Source of the DNA: Clostridiaceae bacterium
Lineage (GTDB): Bacteria; Bacillota; Clostridia; Lachnospirales; Lachnospiraceae
Direction: 5' to 3'
NCBI GenBank assembly: GCA_910575585.1
Contig: CAJTGF010000032.1
Coordinates: forward strand, 1 to 55,457
DNA: 55,457 nucleotides
This document shows, in pieces, positions 7,200 through 15,161 of this stretch. Position 1 is the first letter of the stretch. The number at the start of each line of letters is the position of its first letter. The notes beneath the pieces were generated by a model. The model saw only the letters and a program-made list of their open reading frames with translations. It ran no database searches and had not been told where the DNA came from. The translations under genes were made by a program, and so were the position numbers.

Positions 7200-7946
7200 G
7201 TGGAACAGGCAAACATAGAGTTAAAGGAAAATGAGCGGATTGACGACCTTCAGAGAAACGGGTACCGCATTATCCAAAATAAGGATAAGTTCTGTTTTGG
7301 CATGGATGCGGTTCTTTTGTCCGGTTTTGCCCGGGTGAATCCCGGGGACCGGGTGATTGATTTGGGTACCGGGACGGGTATCATACCGATTTTGCTGGAA
7401 GCTAAGTATGATGGGGAACATTATACCGGGCTTGAGATTCAGGAAGAGATGGCGGAGATGGCGGCCAGAAGCGTAAGGCTTAATGGCCTGGAGGAAAAGA
7501 TTGACATTGTGAAGGGGGATATCTGCAGGGCCAGGGAACGGTTGGGGCTGGCTGTGTTTGACGTGGTGACCTGCAATCCGCCTTATATGAATGATGCCCA
7601 TGGGCTTAAGAACCCGGAACTTCCAAAGGCTATTGCCAGGCATGAGGTGCTGTGTACGTTGGAGGATGTGGTCAGGGAAAGTGCCGGGATTTTGAAGCCG
7701 GGAGGTCATTTTTTTATGGTGCATCGGCCTCACCGGCTGATTGAGATTATTTCCACGCTGGTTAAATATAAACTGGAGCCTAAGAGGATGAAGATGGTGC
7801 ATCCGTTTGTGGATAAGGACGCCAATATGGTGCTGATTGAGGCGGTGAGAGGCGGGAAATCTATGATTAAAGTGGAGCCGCCTTTGGTGGTGTACAGGGA
7901 TGTGGGGGTTTATACGGATGAGGTTTATCAGATTTATGGGTATTAG
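7200..7946 (+). CDS. trmN6: tRNA1(Val) (adenine37-N6)-methyltransferase, TrmN6/YabB
   Basis: 248 residues starting at GTG 7200, with AGGTG 7 bases upstream. It is a class I SAM-dependent methyltransferase: motif I is DLGTGTGIIPILL near residues 57-69, and the adenine-N6 signature CNPPYM lies near residue 125. The family modifies A37 of tRNA1(Val). Its position between ricT and rsmI matches yabB in Bacillus. The C terminus (VVYRDVGVYTDEVYQIY) is the usual end of this family. Another N6-adenine target cannot be excluded from sequence alone. Confidence 0.82.
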   Translation: MEQANIELKENERIDDLQRNGYRIIQNKDKFCFGMDAVLLSGFARVNPGDRVIDLGTGTGIIPILLEAKYDGEHYTGLEIQEEMAEMAARSVRLNGLEEKIDIVKGDICRARERLGLAVFDVVTCNPPYMNDAHGLKNPELPKAIARHEVLCTLEDVVRESAGILKPGGHFFMVHRPHRLIEIISTLVKYKLEPKRMKMVHPFVDKDANMVLIEAVRGGKSMIKVEPPLVVYRDVGVYTDEVYQIYGY

Positions 7947-7964
7947 TAACAGGGGGAGACGGTT

Positions 7965-8837
7965 GTGAAATCTGAACATGAAAATCATGGAAATGGATGT
8001 GGGACTTTGTATTTATGCGCTACCCCTATTGGGAATCTGGAGGATATTTCTTTTCGGGTGATACGGACATTAAGGGAAGTGGATTTGATTGCGGCGGAGG
8101 ATACCAGGCATACAATTAAGCTTTTGAATCATTTTGAGATAAAGACTCCTATGACCAGTTATCATGAGTATAATAAGGTTGACAAAGCCAAGTATCTGGT
8201 GGAAAAGATGCGGGAAGGAACCAATGTGGCCCTAGTGACGGACGCGGGGACTCCGGGGATTTCGGATCCTGGTGAGGAGCTGGTGAGACAGTGTTATGAG
8301 GCGGGGATTCCTGTGACTTCCCTTCCCGGGCCTGCGGCCTGTATTGTGGCGCTGACATTGTCCGGGATGAATACCAGGAGATTTTGTTTTGAGGCGTTTC
8401 TCCCTTCGGATAAGAAGGAAAAGCAGAGGATTCTGGAGGAATTGAAAGAAGAAACCAGGACCATTATTTTATATGAGGCACCCCATCGGCTTGTGAGGAC
8501 TCTTGAGGAGATTCGGGAGGTTCTTGGGGATCGAAGGATTACACTGTGTAGGGAGCTGACCAAGAAGTATGAAGAGACGTGGCAGGGTACGATTGGGGAG
8601 GCGCTTATCAGGTATGAGTCGGAGGAGCCCAAGGGTGAGTGTGTGCTGGTGATTGAGGGGAAGAGTTTTTTGGAGAAAGAGGAGGAGAAGAAACAGGTCT
8701 GGGAGGAGATGAGCGTTGAGGAGCATGTGGCTTTCTATGAGAGGTCGGGGATGGAGCGGAAAGAGGCTATGCGAATGGCGGCTAAGGATCGGGGGATAAG
8801 TAAGAGGGATGTGTATCAGAAGTTGATGGGGAAATGA
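7965..8837 (+). CDS. rsmI: 16S rRNA (cytidine1402-2'-O)-methyltransferase
   Basis: 290 residues from GTG 7965 with GGGGAGA upstream. It methylates the ribose of C1402 in the ribosomal P site. The tetrapyrrole-methylase fold is visible as LYLCATPIGN near residue 17, AAEDTRHT near 43, DAGTPGISDPG near 90 and SLPGPAA near 113. Length and motifs are normal for the family. It is the last well-supported gene of the operon and is followed by a possible small ORF and a terminator. Confidence 0.88.
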   Translation: MKSEHENHGNGCGTLYLCATPIGNLEDISFRVIRTLREVDLIAAEDTRHTIKLLNHFEIKTPMTSYHEYNKVDKAKYLVEKMREGTNVALVTDAGTPGISDPGEELVRQCYEAGIPVTSLPGPAACIVALTLSGMNTRRFCFEAFLPSDKKEKQRILEELKEETRTIILYEAPHRLVRTLEEIREVLGDRRITLCRELTKKYEETWQGTIGEALIRYESEEPKGECVLVIEGKSFLEKEEEKKQVWEEMSVEEHVAFYERSGMERKEAMRMAAKDRGISKRDVYQKLMGK

Positions 8838-8846
8838 GAGCAAAAA

Positions 8847-9020
8847 ATGAAAATGCGGATGAGGATTGCTGCGGCTGTATGTATGGTGGCAGCGTTTGGC
8901 GGCATTATCAAGGTGTTTGGCCTGGAAGATGTCATATTTTTTAATAAGGGAATTTCTTTTAAATGCAGCAGGAATCAAAACAAGGTAACGAATTTACTGA
9001 TAAAAAGTAAAAGTCTGTAA
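8847..9020 (+). CDS. Possible 57-aa membrane peptide after rsmI
   Basis: ATG 8847 to TAA 9020 encodes MKMRMRIAAAVCMVAAFGGI followed by a hydrophobic stretch to about residue 32 and a basic tail, so it would be a single-pass or signal-like peptide. The ribosome site is weak (GAGAG). The stop codon falls inside the left arm of the operon terminator, which is unusual but seen for last genes. Without a relative to compare, it is an open question whether it is expressed. Confidence 0.3.
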   Translation: MKMRMRIAAAVCMVAAFGGIIKVFGLEDVIFFNKGISFKCSRNQNKVTNLLIKSKSL

Positions 9021-9050
9021 ATTTCCGATCATGGATTTACAGGCTTTTTT
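9011..9050 (+). terminator. Rho-independent terminator of the holB-rsmI operon
   Basis: A 12-bp stem (9011-9022 with 9035-9046, one G-T pair) is followed by T-rich sequence to 9058. Confidence 0.8.
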
Positions 9051-9074
9051 ATTTTTTTGTAGATAGAGATGCGG

Positions 9075-9130
9075 GATTTTTGCCCCGTCATATATATGAC
9101 GTTTTACATATTTGGCATGTGTTATGATTG
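9075..9130 (+). promoter_or_regulatory. Palindrome-controlled promoter, copy 1
   Basis: A perfect 16-base palindrome CGTCATATATATGACG (9086-9101) lies 22 bases (first base to first base after its end) before an extended -10, TGTTATGAT (TATGAT 9123-9128). There is no good -35 box, and the palindrome centre falls near -41 of the expected start, where class II activators bind. The same arrangement, without gaps, occurs at 18244-18299. Confidence 0.6.
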
Positions 9131-9152
9131 CTATGTGCAGCAGAGATTATGG

Positions 9153-9183
9153 GTAACCGTTCATAGGGTATTTGAACAGTTGC
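9153..9183. repeat. Interspersed palindromic repeat (family member b)
   Basis: GTAAC-C-GTTCA (9153-9163) pairs imperfectly with TGAAC-A-GTTGC (9173-9183). It would form a hairpin in the leader of the next gene. Confidence 0.55.
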
Positions 9184-9198
9184 CATTATGGAATAATG

Positions 9199-9621
9199 AT
9201 GGAGAATAGGAGGAAAAAGCCTCTTTTTCCGCCAGGGGAGCAGCCGCAAATCATTTTTACGGCTTACAGGTCTATAGAGGATTCGTTCTATTCTTTTGAG
9301 GAGACAAAGAAATGGATATGGAGTTTGAAGTATGAGGATGAAAGTGTAGAACACTGTGTCTGTAAATGGATTCTGGGGAAGGAGACGCCAAAGGATGTAT
9401 TGGAATGTAAATTAAGGATGGTGGGAGTCCAACTTTGTACCATAGATGTGTATATGGATGATTACAGGGGAATGATGTTCTCCCATGACAGATGCCTTCC
9501 CTATAGTCTTCCGTTTTCAATTGGGGATTTGGAGCGAAATGTGGCGGGGATGAAAGGGAATGGTTCAGGGAAGGGGGATTGTGCCGGCGGTTCAGTACAA
9601 ATTGGTCTGGAGGTTATATAA
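9199..9621 (+). CDS. Hypothetical protein, about 140 aa
   Basis: An open frame runs from upstream of 9199 to 9621; ATG 9199 or 9202 (MENRRKKPLFPPGEQ) is the likely start, although no good ribosome site is seen. The sequence is soluble, with aromatic-rich central segments and a Gly-rich tail, and no recognised motif. It is driven by the palindrome-containing promoter at 9075-9130, which is matched by one before another unknown gene at 18348. It converges on the XRE gene that ends at 9638. Confidence 0.45.
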   Translation: MENRRKKPLFPPGEQPQIIFTAYRSIEDSFYSFEETKKWIWSLKYEDESVEHCVCKWILGKETPKDVLECKLRMVGVQLCTIDVYMDDYRGMMFSHDRCLPYSLPFSIGDLERNVAGMKGNGSGKGDCAGGSVQIGLEVI

Positions 9622-9637
9622 TAGAAAGCGGCTGTTT

Positions 9638-9976
9638 TTACATTTCCTCAATATGGCCAGCCAGTATTCTTACGGTACGCCAGAACTGGCTTCTTTTGGC
9701 AGGGTCGGTTCCTTTTAAGAACGAGGCAATCTCCGGGGGTAGGGCGGTTTCCTGTTCCATGCGGTCAAAGAGCAGGGAGTCGGCGCTGATGCCCAGTACG
9801 GATGCGATTCTGAACAGGCTTTCTACAGATAGTTTTCGGGAACCGCGCTCGATGTGGCCTACAAAAGAGGTTGACAAATCACAGGCCTCACCCAGTTGTT
9901 CCTGGGTCAGACCTATTTGCTCCCGTTGTCTGCGGATTCTTGCGCCGATTTCAAGATAATTGATGGAATCGTTCAT
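9638..9976 (-). CDS. XRE-family helix-turn-helix regulator
   Basis: 112 residues from ATG 9976; AAGGAGG lies 6 bases upstream, so the longer reading to 10000 is rejected. The Cro/C1-type HTH covers about residues 9-65, with LTQEQLGEACDLSTSFVGHI as the helix-turn-helix and IERGSRKLS after it. The C-terminal part (PPEIASFLKG...) is helical and may mediate dimerisation. It is divergent from a second HTH gene at 10105, and the spacer holds a pair of direct repeats 21 bases apart that recur before the TM2 gene, so it may repress both. Confidence 0.8.
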   Translation of the reverse strand: MNDSINYLEIGARIRRQREQIGLTQEQLGEACDLSTSFVGHIERGSRKLSVESLFRIASVLGISADSLLFDRMEQETALPPEIASFLKGTDPAKRSQFWRTVRILAGHIEEM

Positions 9977-10043
9977 GAAAACCTCCTTAAACCAATACAC
10001 CGTTCCTTGTTAGTATACACGGATAAAAAGACTTAATAAATGA

Positions 10044-10076
10044 ACTAAAAGAAGTATTATATAAACTATAAGAATT
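10044..10076. promoter_or_regulatory. Putative operator: paired direct repeats, copy A
   Basis: ACTAAAAGAAGT (10044-10055) and ACTATAAGAATT (10065-10076) are direct repeats with 21 bases from start to start, two helical turns. They lie between the divergent HTH genes. The same pair, same order and same spacing is found at 11128-11160. The minus-strand gene also has a TATACT box at 10017-10012. Confidence 0.55.
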
Positions 10077-10104
10077 CTTAGAGAGAGGCGAACAGGAGGC
10101 GCTG

Positions 10105-10521
10105 ATGAAAAAGAATACGGAGGAACTGGTAAATGAGATTATTGAGGGAAAGAATATGGCGGAATATCTTGCCTCCAATGCAGAGGAATTTTTGGATATT
10201 TCCCTTTGCGCCCATCTGAAAGAACTGCTGAAAAGAAAGGGGATGCGGGTGTCTCAGGTGGCTGACAGGTCCAATAAGGGGGAGTACATTTACCAGGTGT
10301 TTCGGGGAATTAAAAATCCGGGCAGGGATGTGGTCTTGTGCATTGCGTTGGCCATGAAGCTGGATTTGGAGGAAACTCAGCATTTGCTTCGGATTGGACG
10401 TATGGTCTGTCTGGATGCGAGAAACAGAAGGGACTCTATGGTTATATTCGGGATTGTGCGGGGGATTTCCGTGGCAGAGGTCAATGATATTCTTTATGAG
10501 TTCGGCGAGGATTGTTTATAG
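10105..10521 (+). CDS. HTH-domain regulatory protein, 138 aa
   Basis: Starts at ATG 10105 with AGGAGG upstream. An XRE-like HTH fold spans about residues 30-95 (LKELLKRKGMRVSQVADRS, then YIYQVFRGIKNPGRD, then ALAMKLDLEETQHLLRIG), followed by a helical tail. In related clostridia proteins of this kind often accompany protein kinases; none is adjacent here, though a PPP-type phosphatase lies 3 kb away. It is divergent from another XRE gene and followed after 30 bases by a small gene, probably in one transcript. Confidence 0.65.
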   Translation: MKKNTEELVNEIIEGKNMAEYLASNAEEFLDISLCAHLKELLKRKGMRVSQVADRSNKGEYIYQVFRGIKNPGRDVVLCIALAMKLDLEETQHLLRIGRMVCLDARNRRDSMVIFGIVRGISVAEVNDILYEFGEDCL

Positions 10522-10551
10522 GAAGAACGCTTGTGAAACGGAGGAATCTTT

Positions 10552-10989
10552 ATGGAGAGAATCAGAATGGAAAACGGAAAGAAAATGGAAGAGATTTTAA
10601 GGGTTGTGGGTCCTGCCGGGGCTACAATCGAGAAAGAGGGGCAATGGGATTTTGCGGTTTATATTGAGGATGAGGATGACGAATCTATCTTGATTGAAAT
10701 GTGTGAGAAGAAGGATTACAAGGGCGATCTGATTATGGACCCTTATATGAGAATTTGTCTGGAAAAGGACAAAGACGGTCATATTACCCAGGCAATCCCC
10801 AAGGCTTATCAGTCGGATAGTTTGTTTATGGGGAGAACGGATATTAATGAAAAGGGAGAGATTTTTTTGAATTTGAAACTAATAGAGACTAATCCGGGGG
10901 AATTGGACCGGAGATTGGAGAGCTGGCTCCATTCGATTGAAGGGATTGGTTATCTCACAGAGCCGGATAAGATTATATTTCATGAATAA
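10552..10989 (+). CDS. Hypothetical acidic protein, 145 aa
   Basis: ATG 10552 has GGAGG 8 bases upstream. The acidic, soluble protein has a segment EDEDDESILIEMCEKKDYKG and a likely alpha/beta fold, no membrane segment and no family recognised. It lies 30 bases after the HTH gene, consistent with one operon whose output is this protein. Confidence 0.6.
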   Translation: MERIRMENGKKMEEILRVVGPAGATIEKEGQWDFAVYIEDEDDESILIEMCEKKDYKGDLIMDPYMRICLEKDKDGHITQAIPKAYQSDSLFMGRTDINEKGEIFLNLKLIETNPGELDRRLESWLHSIEGIGYLTEPDKIIFHE

Positions 10990-11127
10990 ATTTTTATGTG
11001 TGTACCCGGCGACTAACTTGTATGAAAGGAAAATTATATGAATATATATGATTTTATGAATTCAAAGACTGTCATACCGATGAGAGATTGAGGCTTGCGG
11101 GGCTTTTGGATTGATGATAGTATATAC

Positions 11128-11174
11128 ATTATAAGAAGTATTATATTGACTAAAAGAATTATAAATGCTATGCT
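11128..11174 (+). promoter_or_regulatory. TM2-gene promoter overlapping operator copy B
   Basis: TTGACT (11146-11151), a 17-base spacer and TATGCT (11169-11174) form a promoter. ATTATAAGAAGT (11128-11139) and ACTAAAAGAATT (11149-11160) repeat with 21 bases start to start; the second overlaps the -35 box and spacer, as expected for a repressor site. The pair matches 10044-10076. Confidence 0.6.
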
Positions 11175-11202
11175 TATGGAAAATTGAAAGACAGGAGGGG
11201 AT

Positions 11203-11976
11203 GTGGGAATGGCTAATTTTTTAACTGCGTTTTTTCTGGGATTTTTTGGGGTACATCGGTTTATGCAGAAAAAATATGTGACAGGGTTTATCTGGCTTTT
11301 TACTTTTGGATTATTTGGGATTGGATGGTTTGTGGATGTGTGTATTGCCTTTTACCAGATGGTTAAGGGGGGAGATAAAGAGGGGGATAAAGCAGGAGAG
11401 ACGGGGCAGGCGAATCCGGCAGGAGCTGGGCAGACAGGCCAGTCGGTTCAGGCCCAGGCAGGCCAAAGAGGGCAGCAGGGAATGAGTCAGATGGTTCAGC
11501 CGCAGGCAGGCCAAAGGGGGCAGCAGGAGACGGGCCAAAGGATTCAGGCTGCTCATTCTCAACCATCCGGGCAGACGGGAAATGGTGAGAAAAAGGGATT
11601 TTGGGCGGAGATGAAAGAAAAGGCAATTAAGAACAGACAGGAAGCTGCCATACGGGCTGCATATAAAAAGGAAGAAGAGAAGCGGAAACCTACGATTAAA
11701 AAGATTAGGCATACCAGACCATTGACGCCCCAGGAACAGCAGACCATAGATATGATAGAGATGGAAATGACAAAGCTGAGAGTTGACCGTGAAAGCGGAA
11801 GAATAACAAACAGTGCCGAATTCAGGGCCTGGAACTCTCTGTGGAGCCAAAAGAATAATATTGAAAGAAGAGCCGAATGGTATGAAACCATAGAACTTCC
11901 TCCGGAGGTAGACCCTGATACTCCCATTTATGTGGATGAGGAAGCCATTCGGAACAGTATTACAGGATTATTTTAA
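11203..11976 (+). CDS. TM2-domain membrane protein with Gln/Gly-rich linker
   Basis: 257 residues from GTG 11203; ATG 11209 is an alternative, and AGGAGG at 11193-11198 could serve either. Two membrane helices (about residues 4-20 and 27-55) form a TM2 domain with the GxxGxHRFM pattern. A low-complexity segment of Gly, Gln and Ala (about 60-125) joins to a charged, helical cytoplasmic part (KKEEEKRKP...). TM2 proteins are small membrane proteins of poorly known role. Promoter and operator just upstream suggest control by the XRE regulator encoded at 9638. Confidence 0.75.
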   Translation: MGMANFLTAFFLGFFGVHRFMQKKYVTGFIWLFTFGLFGIGWFVDVCIAFYQMVKGGDKEGDKAGETGQANPAGAGQTGQSVQAQAGQRGQQGMSQMVQPQAGQRGQQETGQRIQAAHSQPSGQTGNGEKKGFWAEMKEKAIKNRQEAAIRAAYKKEEEKRKPTIKKIRHTRPLTPQEQQTIDMIEMEMTKLRVDRESGRITNSAEFRAWNSLWSQKNNIERRAEWYETIELPPEVDPDTPIYVDEEAIRNSITGLF

Positions 11977-12008
11977 TATGGAACAAGGTTTTACTTATCA
12001 TAAAGGAT

Positions 12009-12674
12009 ATGGAGGATCAGATATTGGACAGGGAAGTGGTACGAAGGAAGATTAAAAGTCTTTTGGCTTTAGCGGAGAGTGATAATGAGAATGAGGCTTT
12101 GGCCGCTGCCCAGGCGGCCAGAAAGCTGATGATGAAATACCATATTTCTATGGGGGAAAATGAGTGGAAAGAGGACATAAAAAAGGGGGTAGTGATAAAG
12201 GAGCTGCGATTTAGGAGTATCCCTCTTAATCAACATCATTTAATGCTGGCTGCGGCTTTGGCAAAGAATTTTCGGTGCAGGGATTTTTATAGGCAGAAAC
12301 CTGTTTCGTGTATCTGTATTGTTGGGTTTGAGGAAGATGCCCATGCTGTTTTGATGCTGATGGAGTATCTGGTTCGGTTTATGGAACAGGGAGCAAAGGC
12401 ATACAGGGGGAACAGGAGTCAGGAGTTTTCCTGGAGAGACGGATTTTGTGTGGGGGTTTACGCATCGTTTAAGGAGCAGGACAGGGAGGAGAAGGAATAT
12501 GAGATTATGACAGCCATACCCCGAAAGGTAGATGATGCATTTGGAAAACTGAAGCTAAAAAAAGGAATCAGCGGCAAGCGGGCGGATTACAGGGCTTCGG
12601 ATGGAGTGGCTTTTTCTTGTGGGGAAATGAGCGGGAGAAGGGCAGTAGATGGTCGGAGCATTTCCGGGGATTAA
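12009..12674 (+). CDS. DUF2786-domain protein
   Basis: 221 residues from ATG 12009. TTG 12024 is another start, and it has the better-placed GGAGG (12011-12015). The N-terminal DUF2786 pattern IKSLLALAESDNENEALAA continues to RKLMMKYHI near residue 50. The rest is a conserved-looking C-terminal domain with Cys/His residues (NFRCRDFYRQKPVSCICIVG). The function of this family, also found in phages, is unknown. It sits 32 bases after the TM2 gene and is probably cotranscribed. Confidence 0.7.
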   Translation: MEDQILDREVVRRKIKSLLALAESDNENEALAAAQAARKLMMKYHISMGENEWKEDIKKGVVIKELRFRSIPLNQHHLMLAAALAKNFRCRDFYRQKPVSCICIVGFEEDAHAVLMLMEYLVRFMEQGAKAYRGNRSQEFSWRDGFCVGVYASFKEQDREEKEYEIMTAIPRKVDDAFGKLKLKKGISGKRADYRASDGVAFSCGEMSGRRAVDGRSISGD

Positions 12675-12711
12675 CAAAGTATTTTGATACGCTAAGGGGA
12701 GATTCTTGAGA

Positions 12712-13137
12712 ATGAGCGGACCTATTTCAAAAGGTATTTTCTGGTTTATCTGTGGATTCAATAAAATGGATGAGTGCGATTTTTCGGAGACAGAACTGAT
12801 TGCTTTTCCTGTGCCATGTGACAGGGATGGGAGAGTAACAGGGGATTGGGATTTTAATTCCAAAAGGGAGAACGCGTATAATCATAAAAAAACATGGACG
12901 TCTTTTGTAAAACACCGAAAAGATTTAAGAAAATATGGATGGAACTATTTTCCAAGGGGGAGGGTTGAGATATCAGGGGGAAGAGCGTTTTTGTATGTGA
13001 ATATCAATATGATCAGGTATGAGAATTTTCAGCGGGATATTATGGACAGGTTTCATTTGGACGGGCTTGCTGTCAGGGTGATTGTGGACAATTCCAGACA
13101 TTATTATTGTCATGAAGATGACAAGGGTATACAATAA
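12712..13137 (+). CDS. Hypothetical protein, 141 aa
   Basis: ATG 12712 (MSGPISKGIFWFICGF) is chosen; TTG 12706 is possible because AGGGGAG ends near 12701. The soluble protein is rich in aromatic residues and Arg/Asp, with a predicted alpha/beta pattern near the end (RAFLYVNINMIRYENF). There is no recognised family. It is 37 bases after the DUF2786 gene and 43 before the phosphatase gene on the same strand. Confidence 0.6.
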   Translation: MSGPISKGIFWFICGFNKMDECDFSETELIAFPVPCDRDGRVTGDWDFNSKRENAYNHKKTWTSFVKHRKDLRKYGWNYFPRGRVEISGGRAFLYVNINMIRYENFQRDIMDRFHLDGLAVRVIVDNSRHYYCHEDDKGIQ

Positions 13138-13180
13138 TCTATGGAAGCGCGTTCTGGAAGCTGTTTGGAGGTAATTGTGG

Positions 13181-13966
13181 ATGAGTACATATGTTATGAC
13201 AGACATTCATGGGCATTATGGCGCTATGAAACGTATGTTTGATAAAATCGGATTTTCTGAAGAGGACAGGCTGATCTGTGCAGGCGATTATATTGACAGA
13301 GGGCCAAACAGTTACGAGATGCTTCGATGGATAGAAAGTCCAGGGGAAAATATCATTCTGGTGAAAGGAAACCATGATGAGGAATTTCGCTATTGCGTGG
13401 AAGCCATGGGAATGATTTTTCAGAAACGCGGGCTGGATCCTGCCAGTGCAGAAGATACCCTGTTCGTGTATGGGACAGTCAGAAAGATAACTTCCTATTT
13501 TGATCTGTATGGGACCATAGGAAATCTTGTTAAGGAAAGGAAGACGGCGTTTGAGCAGTTGTCAATGTGGGCGGAGTGCGTCGGGAAAATGCCCTGTTAT
13601 TACGAGACTGTGATGAACGGGAGAAGGTGTATCGTTGTCCATGGCGGGTATATTGAAAGTCTTGCCTGTCTGGAAGGACTGGATACGGATGGTTCTTATG
13701 ACTCCCTGGAGGATTTTTATCTGAAAGCAAGGGACGACGCTTATAGGTACGGAGGGGTGGAACATGGGATGATTCTTGCGGGACATACTCCCACTACAGC
13801 AAGGTATGAACTGCCGTTTAATTATGGAAATGTTTACCGGGTTTATGATGAAGCGATGGATTGTATTTTTTATGATTTGGACTGCGGTTATGGGTTTAAA
13901 GGCGTTTTGCCGGAAGCAAAGCTGGCTTGTTTGAGGCTGGAAGATGAGAGGATATTTTATATTTAA
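13181..13966 (+). CDS. PPP-family metallophosphatase (Ser/Thr phosphatase-like)
   Basis: 261 residues; ATG 13181 has GGAGG 9 bases upstream. The calcineurin-like two-metal motifs are in order: TDIHGHYGAM, GDYIDRGPNS, KGNHDEEF, the later VHGGY, and GHTPT with its metal histidine. These match bacterial PrpA/ApaH-like protein phosphatases. It could dephosphorylate proteins or diadenosine polyphosphates; sequence alone does not decide. It closes a same-strand group beginning at 11203. Confidence 0.82.
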   Translation: MSTYVMTDIHGHYGAMKRMFDKIGFSEEDRLICAGDYIDRGPNSYEMLRWIESPGENIILVKGNHDEEFRYCVEAMGMIFQKRGLDPASAEDTLFVYGTVRKITSYFDLYGTIGNLVKERKTAFEQLSMWAECVGKMPCYYETVMNGRRCIVVHGGYIESLACLEGLDTDGSYDSLEDFYLKARDDAYRYGGVEHGMILAGHTPTTARYELPFNYGNVYRVYDEAMDCIFYDLDCGYGFKGVLPEAKLACLRLEDERIFYI

Positions 13967-14229
13967 AATCTTTTGACAGACACAGAGAAAAGAAATGGAA
14001 ATTATGATGGAGAAGATATTGTGAAGAGATGGCTGGAGGATGCGGTGGATGGGATTATGGAGCTTTATGATATCAGGCAGAGGGCCTGATTGCTTTTGAA
14101 GATGCGGCAGGAAAGGGAGAGTCAGATTTTTTGAAACATTTGATTTTACTAACGGCAAATTTTGGTCGCCAGTGTTGATAAAGTGATTGATACAATCGGA
14201 ATTTTGAAGGGGAGAGGGGAATTTGTGTT
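13967..14229 (+). other. Spacer with no convincing gene
   Basis: Short open stretches are present, such as one from about 14022 reading KRWLEDAVDGIMELYDIRQ before a stop, but none has a start with a ribosome site. It looks like decayed coding sequence. No terminator or promoter with good consensus is seen. Confidence 0.4.
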
Positions 14230-15084
14230 ATGAATTATGAAGAGATAAATAAAAAATATGGGTGTACAGCAGAGAATTTTATTAAAGATAAGGAAACAGA
14301 GTATTCTATTTGTCGTGAGGAACGGCAGTATGCTGTTTTATTGTACAATATACTGCGTTTTTACCGGAAAACGGAGATGCGCTGTGGAGAGACAGGAAGG
14401 ATATTTAAGGTTTGTGGAATACCAAAGGAAGCAAAGATTAAGAAGGTCTTTTATGAGGCGACTTTTATGAGGGACTTTTTTGAGAGAAACCGGCGTCTTG
14501 TTCTGGGGAAAGACGAAGAGGGGAAGATTCCGGGGATACTGAAGCAAAAGGATTTTACCCGTAAAACAAAAGCGGTTGAATCTATGGATATGAATGACTT
14601 TTTTAACTATAAATTGATGAAATATGTACATAAAGGAGAAGTTGAAGATTGCGAAGGTAAGGATTTGATATACAATTTAGGCCGTTATGTACCTCATGCT
14701 AAATTGTCGGAGGATGAATTATTTACAATCAAATGTATGATGGAAGCGAAACCGGATATTGCCGTGTTGTATGAAAAAGATGATAAGCAATATCTTCTGT
14801 TTTTGGAATGTAAATTTGAGTCCGGTGAATCATCCTATTCAAATAAAGATAAATCGAATAGAAAAAAACAGAGCGAAATCCAATGGATGATTGCTGATTT
14901 TCTATGCAGAACTTATCTAGAGGGAAAGACTGAAGTATCAGAAAGCATGAGAGATAAAAAAAGTTCCTGTCTGGTCCGGTTTGTACGTAAGGATGGAAAG
15001 AAAGCAGAGGAAGAAATTAAGATTAGCGATTTGGTTAATCTTAACGGGAAAGAAATCTTTCATGAAGAGGAAACCGCTGTCTAA
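14230..15084 (+). CDS. PD-(D/E)XK-like hypothetical protein
   Basis: 284 residues from ATG 14230 with GGGGAG upstream. No named family is recognised, but residues 174-196 show the core of a restriction-endonuclease-like fold: KPDIAVL with Asp176, a beta strand, then LFLECKF with Glu193 and Lys195, i.e. D-x16-E-x-K. The N-terminal half is helical and basic. The gene is more AT-rich than its neighbours, a sign of transfer. It might be a stand-alone nuclease or a degenerate restriction subunit. Confidence 0.6.
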   Translation: MNYEEINKKYGCTAENFIKDKETEYSICREERQYAVLLYNILRFYRKTEMRCGETGRIFKVCGIPKEAKIKKVFYEATFMRDFFERNRRLVLGKDEEGKIPGILKQKDFTRKTKAVESMDMNDFFNYKLMKYVHKGEVEDCEGKDLIYNLGRYVPHAKLSEDELFTIKCMMEAKPDIAVLYEKDDKQYLLFLECKFESGESSYSNKDKSNRKKQSEIQWMIADFLCRTYLEGKTEVSESMRDKKSSCLVRFVRKDGKKAEEEIKISDLVNLNGKEIFHEEETAV

Positions 15085-15161
15085 AACGGCTGCGTCTTAC
15101 TTCTGTCGTTGTACATTTAACGGAAGTGTTACAATGGCATCACAAAAGGAGGTAAGAACCT

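Noticed and set aside
11038-11091. A 17-codon frame with AAAGGA upstream (MNIYDFMNSKTVIPMRD)
   Set aside because: The ribosome site is plausible but the peptide is very short and no relative or repeat supports it.
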